Below are positions 35,766-46,812 of a stretch of 60,000 nt of DNA, piece after piece. Position 1 is the first letter of the stretch. Each line of letters begins with the position of its first letter. Made by a program: the position numbers and the translations under genes. The notes under the pieces were generated by a model that saw only the letters and a program-made list of their open reading frames with translations, had not been told where the DNA came from and made no database searches. This DNA is from Cristatella mucedo (Eukaryota; Bryozoa; Phylactolaemata; Cristatellidae): the NCBI GenBank assembly GCA_009760855.2, contig WPIO01000015.1, positions 4,951,501 to 5,011,500 on the forward strand, read 5' to 3'.

Positions 35766-35954
35766 GGCAAAAGGGTAGCGAATTAACAGCTTTTCTCATA
35801 GAGGCCACCCGAATCCGACCGAGCGGCCGGCGCATGCCGAGGGGGTGGGACAGCAGAGAGCGTCGCGAACCGTATTTTCCTAAGAAAAGCAAAGTACTAA
35901 TCAAGGAAGAGCGATTCTTCGACGCTCGTAGGAATCGGTGACTCGAGGCGGTTT

Positions 35955-35984
35955 AGGCTCTGCACTGGCTACAGTGCAGAGCCT
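35955..35984. repeat. Short-loop foldback, 13-bp perfect stem
   Basis: AGGCTCTGCACTG, loop GCTA, CAGTGCAGAGCCT. Confidence 0.92.
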
Positions 35985-37552
35985 CTAGCGGTGACCTCTA
36001 TTGGTGACCGTCAACCGCGTACTGTTTTGCATAATTTCACGAACAGCCGCTGTGGTTCACCGCAGAACGATCAAAGGCTACATTTTTTTGAATGTGGTTA
36101 TGCCATAAATAGCCAGCTGAAAGAACTAGGAATTGCAAGGAGGTAGGTGGAGTATTTAATTATCACTTACCCCCCCCACGCACGCACGCACGCGCGCACG
36201 CACCCCTCACAAACGCACAGGCATGTGCTTGTGCCGCCCGGTTTAAGATGGCGGCTAGGTGAGCGGCTTCTTTCGCTGGGGCACGCAGCAGGCAGCCCAG
36301 TCGCGGCTTGAATTTCGCGAGTTGGCCGTCGTGTCTGGCATTCAACCGACGCTTCGGGCGTCCTAGAGGGCCGCGCCGCAAGGCGAGCCTGCGAAGCTCG
36401 TCTACAAGAGCGGGCAAGGTAACTTCGGGTTCAAAATGCATAGCCTAACTTGCTCGCAACAGCAGAACGTCCATCGCCCAGTCGTAGAGGCCGCAGCGGC
36501 AGTGCCGGTTAGCGTCTGTAAGCATGGACGCTGTGAAACCGTCCAGCGCCGGCCAGGCAATACTGAAACCAGAGAAACCAGAGCGCTCTACGCAAGCCAC
36601 ACGGTGACTGCCGAGATATTATTCGCTGTTCCCGAATTGCAATAATAATAATAACAATTGGTCGTTGGTTTGGCATCCTAAAAGAACCTAATTTGTACTG
36701 AAGCCCTTCAAACTTCCTGTAAGAGAACCAACTCTCAAGGGTAAGTGATAAGCACGGCGGTGTTGAGCGTGATAAAACCAGAAAAAAGTGCGTCATCCTT
36801 AAGCCAACAGGCTTACACAAGCATTAATCATGGCCATTGGTTGTAAAGACCCCTGGCGAGTGGCGCCCCCGAATCGTGCGCCTCAATTTACCGCGCCCGA
36901 GCCAACCGACCGAGTTCTGGCGTCGCCCGGTGCTGCTTGTTTTGACGGAGCTCTGATCGCGTGCGTAGTAAATACTGCTGCTCTGGCCTTGGCGTTACGC
37001 TGCTCCTGCTATTTACCGCCGCTGCCGCTGCGATGGCGCCGCAGGTGCGAAGGCAAGCGCTTCCGAGGCTCGAAAGCTCGAAAGTTAGGCCTCAATCGTT
37101 CGCCGCCGAAACTGCGCCCATCGGTGTGTGCCTGGCGCTTGCACGCGGGTGAAGGAGCGCTCGCGAAGGAGGTGCGAGGCAGTAGAGAGTTCTGGGCTCG
37201 GCTGCAGCAGTTAAGCAGCATGGAACAACATCGGCCGCCCGCGAGTGCATGCAACCTCTGTCGAGTCGAGGCGGCTCGCTGACGGCCGCGGCAGGACTGC
37301 CGGTCACATCGCGGCGCTACGGCTTGACGACCGCCAGCGCCACACGCAGCTTAGCGATGCCGACGCAGTCGCCGACAGAGCAGCGCCGGCACCAGCGAGG
37401 CGGTGAACAGCATCAAGCGAGGGCGGGCTTCACACAGCCGCAGCGACTTTGAGCGAGCTAGTTGTTCACATAAACTTTGTGCTGCCAAAGGCCCCCGACC
37501 TTCACCCCTGCTCACGTTCGTATCAGGAGTGGGCGTGGTCAGAAGGAAACAA
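35985..37552. other. Intron 1, no supportable exon
   Basis: Frames at 36163-36441 (minus) and 36830-37282 (plus) are GC-driven and domain-free. A short CACGCACG tract lies at 36177-36205 and a diverged tail-like piece near 36650-36730. Confidence 0.4.
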
Positions 37553-38335
<783 letters not shown>

Positions 38336-38449
38336 AGCATTTATCTTGCCCAGTCAGCAGTTCGCGTAGGCAGACTGAAAGGGCGGCAAAAATGGCCAAA
38401 GCGAAGTCACCCGGTTCCTTCTCCTTCTTCCTTCTTGAGTGGAGCGTCT

Positions 38450-38493
<44 letters not shown>

Positions 38494-38559
38494 ATCGTCC
38501 TATCGAGCTCCCCCGGGACGCGTGCGCCTCAGCTACTGTCAGCCGCGTCTTCGTTGCAG

Positions 38560-38802
38560 CCGGCAACAGTGGCGGCGGCGGCGGCGCTTCGTTTTACGGC
38601 CGGGCCGACAGCTACTTGGCATGGCACGGGACCAGCTCGGACATTAAGACGGAGCTGAGCTTCCAGGTGAAGACGAGGGCGAAATGGGGCGCGGTGCTGT
38701 TCGGCGCGGGCGCGACGGATTACCTCGGCGTCTACATCCGCGAAGGCTCCGTGGTGGTGACGATCGACCTGGGCTCGGGTGGCGTCGAGCTCAGCTCCAG
38801 AG
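38560..38802 (+). CDS. CSPG4: CSPG4-like exon 2: laminin G domain 1, first half
   Basis: Codes residues 35-115. The acceptor GTCTTCGTTGCAG is followed by CC, completing the split codon from exon 1. A Gly-rich lead (AGNSGGGGGA) is followed by SFYGRADSYLAWHG, resembling the SFFGENHLEVP start of vertebrate CSPG4, and then DIKTELSFQVKTRAKWGAVL, FGAGATDYLGVYIREGSVVV and TIDLGSGGVELSSR: the beta-strand pattern of a laminin G domain. The donor is AGAG followed by GTGAGG, phase 1. The Gly run continues the GGC bias at 38449-38486 just upstream. Confidence 0.9.
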
Positions 38803-40015
38803 GTGAGGAGCGCGCTCCCTGCTGCGCCCCGGAAACACTATGAGCGCCTACCCCAGCTGCTCGCCTATCGAGCGGCCTCTGCTCATCATTGAATTCCCAG
38901 TCGCGAGAGCAGAGCGCCGGCTGAGCTGCGGCGGACGCCGCGTCGGAGTCCAATTGACGCTACGGCATTCGCGAGCAGTTGCTGGGGCGAATGAAAGGCT
39001 CCCCAAAACGAGCTGACTGCGGCGGCTGCGTTATGCGAGCGAGCTGGCGCTCGCAGCTCCCTAAAGTCGCGTGCCTGAAGCTGCCGTCAGTGAAAGGCAA
39101 AGGAAACGACATCAGCGAAAAAACTCTGCTCCTTTGGCGATGTAGTCGCATACAGTCACATCAGTGAGCTCAAAATACTGCGTACGGTGTCAGCATGTCT
39201 TACAACAATTTTGTTTACCATGCTCCGGTCACTTTTCAAACGTCAAAACTTCTGACTGTGTTATTAACATGGTTGTCTTCAAATTGGCAAACTTAAAAAA
39301 CTGCAATGTTTTGACATTTGTTCGGCGTTTCCGCCTTAATAAATAGTGTTAAGTCGTCAGCGTCTAGGTCGTCAGCGAGAATGGTGCTGATTTATAATAA
39401 GCAGGAGATAAGCTACCGTATCCAGGTTTGAATAAGCGAGCCGCCGCGTTAGCCGGCTGACTTGCATGTACGAAGGGCCGGTCGCTAGTTGCGCGGATCG
39501 GAGGTGGAATGAAGTGAGAGAGGGCATTAAAGAGGAGGCGAACGAGCGGTACTGGGTGTGGTAATTGTCACTTGGCGGCGAATCGCTGCTAAACTAGCTG
39601 TCTGCGCCCAATTGCACCGAGTCCGCTGGCAGTAGAATGGGGTCTTGCGAATATCCATGAGCCACGAGGCACACAGCGAAACGGGTACCGGTGCATCCAT
39701 GCGAACTGAACCCGCGCACGCGCACGTAGGTTGCCTCGCCGGTAGGTTGAAATGCCGCTCGAGCGTCTAGCCACCCGAGCTCGCAGACTCACTCTGGAGG
39801 CCGGCAGTCATACCCGCTGCCCGATTGTCAGAGAGTTCAAGGTAAGGTCAAGGTGACAGTGTGGCGAAGCGGCATGCGTCGCGATCTTTTAGAATTGACA
39901 TGCACACGTTCAAGGTGCATTGCCGACTCGGCGGTGCTAAGCCACCGTGGATAAACCGAAGGAAAGAGCCTTTCAATGTTACCACCAGCCATTTGGCAAT
40001 CCTTTCTACACAGCA
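38803..40015. other. Intron 2, proximal part, nothing recognised
   Basis: No gene or repeat family supported between the exon 2 donor and the first tail remnant. Confidence 0.45.
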
Positions 40016-40017
40016 TC

Positions 40018-40085
40018 AGTTGAGTGTCTAGATAGAAATTCAGTTATCTGAGGGCACTATACAAATGTATTATTATTATTCTTAT
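40018..40085 (+). repeat. Solo LINE-A/S2-type 3' tail
   Basis: TTGAGTGTCTAGATAGAAAT, CAGTTATCTGAGGGCACTAT, then a TATTATTATT end. Confidence 0.7.
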
Positions 40086-40710
40086 CGTAGGCACTCGACA
40101 ATTTAATTGCGGTCAGCAGTACTTTAGCAGGGTTCTCCGTTAAATATATTTTTTTTTCTGCTCCGTCTCACTGTCTTTACTTTTCTGAACTTCTCACAGT
40201 AAAGCTGTCTTCCTCGAGCAAAGCAGCTGTTTGATGCACGGGCCCTTCAAAAAATGGTGAGCCGCAGCTTCCCCCCCTAACAATCGGCAGCAGACAGCGA
40301 GAGGGAGAAACGGTAGAGCCAAGATTGGCGGGCCGAGAAATTGTGATCTACGATCGTATGCTGAAGAACTAAGCCAACGCCTTCGGGAAGTAGCTGGACT
40401 AGTGCCAGAGTCAAGGTTTCAGCTACGAATGACTGAGTCGTTCGTAAAAAAAAGTTGAGCATCCGCAGCATCCGCTCACGCTCGATCGGGCGCCGACGAA
40501 TCGAATTAGGGCAGGCGCTGGGTAGTCATGGGACCTGGTTAGCCAATGCCCTCCGTCGTGGTAATCTGGTATGCTGCTAATGGCGCTGCTAATGGCACAC
40601 TCGGGATAGCACATCGCTACTATGTGAGCTCGGCTTGCTTCCTATCAAGCATTGAATCGACGTCAAGATCATCTCTCTGGCGTACAGGTATCTTCGCCAG
40701 CTTGCTCAAG

Positions 40711-40792
40711 CTGTCTGACTTCCTGACTTGTCTAACTTCCTGACCTGTCTGACTTCCTGACCTGTCTGACTTCCTGACCTGTCTGACTTCCT
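40711..40792. repeat. 17-bp tandem repeat, nearly five copies
   Basis: Unit CTGTCTGACTTCCTGAC, with one copy carrying two changes (TTGTCTAAC). Confidence 0.92.
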
Positions 40793-40869
40793 TGCTCCTC
40801 CTTTTGTTTCTAAGATGTCCACTAGTAGTTCCTCTCACTAAATTGAAATAACATGGTGGTCAGGCGTCA

Positions 40870-40985
40870 GCTCGTATAAAGACTATAACTATAACCATTA
40901 AGACCATAGCTACAACTTTACAGTCTATAGCTTTAACTATAGAGACTATAACTAAAACTGTAAAGGCTATAACTATAATTAGCTA
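40870..40985. repeat. Degenerate CTATAACTA repeat
   Basis: Repeated ACTATAACTA/CTATAGCTTTAACTA motifs, irregularly spaced. Confidence 0.7.
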
Positions 40986-41894
40986 AGTGCTGCTCACAGG
41001 ACACCCGAAGCGTGTGGCTGGATTAAAAAAGCTTTGCTCTTCTAATAGGCGATGCTGTTGTGCGACCATTACCATGTGCTCGAAGTTTAGGTGTCGTTTT
41101 CGACAGCTGCCTAAATTTTAAAATCTTCATTCAGAAGACTGCTTCTACAGTTAGTCATCACGTCCGATCCCTATCTAAGATCTTGTCTCTAAGAAGCTGC
41201 CTTCCACAGTGGCTTGCAAAGTATTTAACTAGCTCCTTAGTTCTGTCTCGGCTTAATTATTGTTATTCCCTTTTGGCTGGGCTACCAAAGAAAGCAACTA
41301 GCCCACTGCAGCTGGCTATGAGTATGGCTGCAAGGCCAGCCTTCAATTCCCAGAGGTTTGACCACGTATCTCCTTTGCTAAAAGAGCTGGATGGCTGCCA
41401 GTTCATCACTGGATACAGAGCGAAGTTCTTAAGCTGACCCACAAGGCCAGCCACGGCTTGGTTTCCTCCACACCTAGCTTAACTGCTGCACCAGTTTTAG
41501 CCTCTTCGTGCCCTCATGTCCTGTACGGACAATACATCATTAGCTGCTACATTCTTCGGCTTAAAGACCGTTAGCGATAGAAAATTTAGTTCTGCAGGTC
41601 CTAGACTGTGGAACTCGCTTCCACAATTCTTATGCAACGGCGACTATACTCTCCAGCGGCCGACTATGGCTCATCTTTTTCAGCGGTCCTGAGCTGCTAC
41701 TTCCATGCTACTCACTACCTCAGGTGCTGTCCTGACTCTGCCATGCTTCTCACTCTCTCTTCGTTACGTGAGACGAAGTCTGTTGGCTACCGGATGCTTA
41801 CCAAAAGCCGATTAGGCTGTGAGTGCACTATACAAAGCTATCTTTCATAACACCCACATAGTCGTTATGGTTTTGCGGAGTTACAGACGGAGAT
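40986..41894 (+). mobile_element. LINE-B copy, 3' half
   Basis: Best-preserved LINE-B 3' half. The frame 41060-41437 gives PCARSLGVVFDSCLNFKIFI, then HHVRSLSKI, LSRLNYCYSLLAGLPKKAT and FDHVSPLLKELDGCQF. The 3' UTR ends in GACGGAGATGCATGAG. A few frameshifts remain. Confidence 0.9.
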
Positions 41895-42050
41895 GCATGA
41901 GATACGGAGATAAATTATAAAAGACGACAGAAATACATTGTAAAAGATGCATTATACAAGATACATTAAAAAAAGATACGTTATAAAGATATATTATAAA
42001 AAATACATTATAAAAGATACATTATAAAAGCACGGAGACACATTAAAAAA
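41895..42050. repeat. AAAGATACATTATA-type minisatellite at LINE-B end
   Basis: Imperfect units of about 15-17 bases (AAAAGATACATTATA) directly after the LINE-B terminus, probably expanded from its tail. Confidence 0.85.
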
Positions 42051-42304
42051 ACGGGAGCTCACTTCTCGCATATGTCAGTATCCGCATTTGTTTAGCACTG
42101 GTTAAGGTTCATATAAACAGGCATCTGTTCCTATCAGAACTCAATGTGCTGAAAAGTACCTACTTTTACTTCCCGTGATTTGTGTCATTTTACCTTTGCA
42201 TAATACAGAGCATGCTCCCAACGCCGCTATTAACTAGAAGGAATGCTTGTCTTATTATGTGTACTAGCATATCTGTTATTTTACTATTTGCTAGTCAGTT
42301 CCAG

Positions 42305-43755
42305 TCACTTTTGAGCTAATCACTCCACGGAGTCAGCATTGCTTAGGGAGTACAATGACGTACATAGGAATGCAGATATAGGTAGAGTGTCTCTGCTTGT
42401 TGTGCTCTATCTTTCGGCAGCTTTTGACACCATCGATCACAAAGTTCTTCTAGAGCGCCTCTCATCTCGTCTGGGCATCACTGGCACTGCTCTGCGATGG
42501 TTCAGGTCGTATGTCAGTGGGAGACTCCAGAATATTGACGTGAATGAACAAAGATCATCCGAGGTACCCCTGAACTATGGTGTACCTCAGGGCTCCGTGC
42601 TAGGTCCGGTTCTTTTCACGGTTTATACTCTCCCTCTTGCTGATGTGATTGCCAAGCACAATCTAGGCTTACACTTTTATGCAGATGACACTGAATTGTT
42701 CCTTTGCTTTGATCCCTCCCAGCCTTTGAGCACCTCGAATTCTCTCAACTCAGTGGCTGCTTGCATTGATGACATGAATGGCTGCAAATTTCTAAAACTA
42801 AACGATGACAAAACTAACTTACTAGTTATGGGCAAACCCAGTGTTATTCAGAAATGGGAAAGGCTGACACTAAAAATTGGCTCTGCCAGCATGTCTTCAG
42901 TTGAATCAGCTCGAAATCTAGGTGTCATGTTCTAAAGTGACATCTCGTTAGACGACCACATCAGCTCCACAGGCAATCTGCCTATTTTCAGCTACATAAC
43001 CTTGCTAACATTCAGGCTTGTTTACATAGGGATACCACGTCCAAGTTGGTCCATGCATTTGTGACATCCGTCTTGACTTCTGTAACTCACTGCTTGCTGG
43101 CCTAATAGCGTGTGCAATCAGGCGACTACAGTCAGTGCAAAACTTCACAGCTAGGCTTGTCTGTCGTGAACGTCGCATTTGCCACATCACAACACTTCTC
43201 GCCGACCTGCACTGGCTACCAGTCAAGCAACGGATCGTCTTCAAGGTTTTGTCGCTCACTTTTAGGTCACTTCATCCTTTGGTTCCAGCCTATCTCTCAG
43301 ACCTACTCCCCCACCAGGCCAAGAATCGTACCACCCGCTTTTTGGAATCCATCAGTCTACCAACACCTCGTACAAACCTGAAATCTTTTGGAGACCGTGC
43401 ATTTAGTTCGTATGCTCCCAAAGCTCGAAACTACCTTCCGACTTGCGTTAGAACGTCCCCTGACTTGACCACATTTAAAAAGAACTTCAAAACGCATCTA
43501 TTTAGGACAGCCATTAGTGGGTCCGTGTGTTTCGTCCTTTATGTGGTTATGTGTGCTGACACTGTGCATGCAGCCAGTGACCAAATTTGCATGCTGAGCC
43601 TGCATGTCACCCCTAACCATGTTATTCTTTTTGTTTGGTTTATCAAAGATGATTTCACTCACCATTCAATCTCATTTTCTTTGCAGCAAATGCAAAGCGC
43701 TCAGAGAGAGATTAAGTTCTCTGAGGGCGCTTTATCAAGTGCATTATTATTATTA
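42305..43755 (+). mobile_element. LINE-A copy with intact catalytic motifs
   Basis: The best LINE-A copy. The frame 42339-42935 (198 codons) has LYLSAAFDTIDHKVLLERL, WFRSYVSGRLQNID, GVPQGSVLGPVLF and HFYADDTELF: the palm of a non-LTR reverse transcriptase with both Asp motifs. It ends at TTCTAA (42935), a stop shared with the copy at 29690; the frame resumes after a shift and 43135-43785 gives QNFTARLVCRERRICHITTL and HWLPVKQRIVFKVLSLTFRS. The 3' end is the stem-loop plus ATTATTATTATTATC. It is 5' truncated, with no endonuclease domain, so immobile. Confidence 0.95.
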
Positions 43756-43789
43756 TCATTAGTGTCGGCATGCAAGTTTGGTTAGTGAC

Positions 43790-44690
43790 AACATGCACAG
43801 TGTTAGGACGCTTATGCACATAAAGGACGAGTTACAGGGACAGACTAAATACTGTAACAAATAGTTGCATTTTTAGCTTATTTTTAAATGTGGAAAAGTC
43901 AGGAGACGTAGCCCTGGTGCGGCGGTAGTTCTAGGCTTTGGGAGCATATAAACTAAAGGAACGGTCTCCAAAGGATATGAGATTTGTACAAAGTATAGCT
44001 AAACAGTTCGATCAATGAAAGCTGGCGGCACAATGCTTAACCTGGTGATGGAGTAGATCTATTAGGTAGGTTGGAGCAAAAGATTGAAGTGATCTAAAAT
44101 TGGGTGACGAAATTTTGAAGTCCATGCGTTGCTCGTCTGGGAACCACTGCAGGTCGGCGAGAAGTAGTGCGATTCGACAACTGCAATGCTCACGACAGTC
44201 AAGCCTAACTGCAGAGTTTTGCACCAGCTGTTATCGCCTGATTGCACAGGCCTTAGATCGGCAAGCAGTGGTTTACAATAGTCAAGAAGGGATGTCACAC
44301 ATGCATGAACCTATTTAGATCTGGTATCCTTGTCCAAACAAGCCTGCATTTTTGCAATGTTATGTATCTGAAAGTAGGAAGACTTGATTGTGGAGCTGAT
44401 TTGGTCGTCAAACGAGAGGTCACTTTGGAACACGACACCTAGATTTCGAGCAGATTCAACAGAAGATATGCTGACAGAGCCGGTTTTGAGCTTTAGTATT
44501 TCAAATATCTGAATGACACTTGGTTCGCCCATAGCTATTAAGTTAGCTTTACCATCATTCAATTTTAGAAAGTTTGCCGCCATGCATGTGCGAATGTTAT
44601 CAATACATGAGGTAAGGCTCTTGAGAGAATTCGAGGCACTGCTAATGTCTAATCTGTAGCTCTCTCCAATATTATATTTGTGAAGCTGGC
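43790..44690 (-). mobile_element. LINE-A copy, reverse orientation
   Basis: The minus-strand frame 44311-44820 gives SLKSLTSCIDNIRTCMAANF, LKLNDGKANLIAMGEPSVIQ and VESARNLGVVFQSDLSF; the C-terminal segment follows at 44012-44298 in other frames. It lies tail-to-tail with the copy at 42305-43755. At the shared-stop site it has the sense codon CAA. Confidence 0.88.
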
Positions 44691-45170
44691 TGAGAAAATT
44701 TATCTTTAAATTGGATCCGCTAGAATTCACGGAAGTACTGAAGGGCTTCGTTAGACCGTCACCTCTGTGAGTGATTTCGGAGCAAAAGCGTCGACGGCAA
44801 ACGATCATTCGGCGAGCCACAAAAACCGCGTGCTAACCAAGGATCTGTTTCAGATGCAAGTTAATTTTGCAATGTATATTCTTTTTCTCGCCAGTGCAAT
44901 CGCAAACTAGAAACTATGCTATCACTGCCATGCAAATGAAAAGAAAACCTGTCATTGTGGTTTGATCATTTCCTGCCATTCAGCGAGTGTTCAAATCCCC
45001 CAACTTGTATGCCGAATTGCCTAATGTACAGCTGGAATGCACTCGTAGATGCCAGTGAACTCACTCAAACTGAATGACCGTAAAACGATCAAAAATGTGT
45101 TTGGAAGAACAGTTTTACTCAGAAAATGGCTAACTGAAATCTCGATATTGGTTCGGCAAGCATATATATC
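44691..45170. other. Intron 2, nothing recognised
   Basis: No feature supported. Confidence 0.4.
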
Positions 45171-45174
45171 CTGT

Positions 45175-45900
45175 AGCCTCTGAACAAAATCTTGGTGCAG
45201 TACTCTAAAGTTTCCCTAGATTAGATGACCGCATCGGCTTCAGAGCCATCTCTGAATTCTTTCAGCACCGAGTCATTGCAACAAATCGAAATTGCTTAGG
45301 TCGAGATGTCCCAGCCACGCATGTTGGATAATGCATTTGTGAAGTTCCATCCATACATGTGCAACTCACTGCTTGCAGGTCTTTCGGCATGTGTACGAGG
45401 ACCTTTTTGGCACACGACACTGCAGTGAGAATTATCTATTTCCCACGTCGCAACTGACACATTGCATCACTGCTCACCAATTTGGGCTGCATTCAAACTT
45501 TTGGACTATCCTATCAAAGTCAAGCTTCTGTTTTTTACTTTCAGCCAACTCCGTTCTCTTGCTCTGCTTACTCATCGAAAATACGTGCTCACCAGGCTTC
45601 GCATTGTACATTGTCTCCTCTTCTGATTCTGGTCGTTTAGCTGAGCCTACAGCAATACTCAAATCCTTGGTAGATCGCTGGTTTTTTCCTGGCTTCTGAA
45701 TTTAGGTAACAATAAAGTTGGTTCTAAGGGCATTTGCTCAGTCGTGTGCATTGACTTCTGTTTGGGTATCCGTGAAGAAGTTGTGCATTTTATCAACTAA
45801 TTAATTGACAGGACTACTTTCCAGCCCCTGTAAATTGCCTAGAAAGACATTTAGCAAATGTAGGATGCTTTGAAAGTATTTTTAATAATTGTCCTACTAT
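45175..45900 (+). mobile_element. LINE-A copy, very decayed
   Basis: Recognisable only by order: AACAAAATCTTGGTGCAGTA, GCAACTCACTGCTTGCAGGT, CACATTGCATCACTGCTCAC, and a tail TGCCTAGAAAGACATTTAGC with ATTATT. Confidence 0.6.
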
Positions 45901-46480
45901 TATTGGGCCCACCAACGAGAGATGTTTGGGTGACTTCTTCTCACCCTAAAAACCCCAGGCCTTCCGCTGCCACCCGGCTGCCAGTTAAATTCAGGGCTAC
46001 TCCGGAAGTAATACGATAATTCCAGACTTTCAGCTCTTTCACATACAAGTCAACTGCTTCAAAAGTTCCACCACTCGCATGCCTGTCCCAAATGGCCACC
46101 CGGCTCATAAAATCTGATTCTCCTATGTCGTTCAGCTATGCCGAAGTGCATCGGCAGTCTCTTGTAAGCATGGAGGTATTGTATGTAATCACCAGGTAGA
46201 TTCGTAAGAGCTCGCTTTCACATGTAGGTGCAGTGAAAGTTTAAAGCCATTCTTAAATGGCGACATTAGTATCAGGATAGTGAACGTTGACCGAATGTCT
46301 TCAGCAAGCCCGGCCTTGCCGGCAGTGTGCAGAATTTCATATATCGGCACGCATAAAATCTCAGTCCTTTACCAGGCGTAATGTAAAGTAGTCTAAGACT
46401 AGTTAGCATAGAGCATGGGCTGCGTTCGACTGACATATCACTTATATTTTATAAGTGATAAGTGATATATATTTTACGTG
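45901..46480. other. Intron 2, nothing recognised
   Basis: No feature supported; a short ATAAGTGATA duplication occurs at 46440-46470. Confidence 0.4.
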
Positions 46481-46484
46481 TGCT

Positions 46485-46540
46485 TTGTATATTCAGTTCC
46501 TGTATAGATTTAGTTCTCTGATGACGCTGTACAAATGAAT
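46485..46540 (+). repeat. Solo LINE-A/S2-type 3' tail
   Basis: TTCCTGTATAGATTTAGTTC and CTGATGACGCTGTACAAATG, decayed. Confidence 0.6.
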
Positions 46541-46544
46541 TTGT

Positions 46545-46680
46545 TTTTATAAATCATTTACATAACGCCAACAGAGGACTGGATCTCTACCTAGACACTG
46601 CACATCTGCCGCAGGATTCACGACCTTGATCGTAATGCTGAGCACTTTGACCTTGTTCAACGTCTGCGTTGACCAGCCAT
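46545..46680 (-). mobile_element. SINE S2 copy, diverged
   Basis: AACGCCAACAGAGGACTGGA (tail), GCAGGATTCACGACCTTGAT (reverse of the B-box area) and a head ending GCGTTGACCAG. It sits 133 bases before exon 3. Confidence 0.65.
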
Positions 46681-46812
46681 AGAACTAGGGCGACGCTGCT
46701 TCGAAGAGAGAAGCTTGCTAGAGGGACCCCTCGAATCTCCAGTTCTTAGGCTGCGCCCAGTTTTCCGCTTTGGCACTACGAAGCTGGCAGGCAGGGTGTC
46801 CCTTCCGTGCAG

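Noticed and set aside
36163-36441. 92-codon minus-strand frame with a leucine-rich start
   Set aside because: No recognisable family, no splice partner, GC-rich and bounded by a CACGCACG repeat.
40711-42050. CRISPR-like array
   Set aside because: The 17-base and 15-base repeats are contiguous without unique spacers; the genome is animal.
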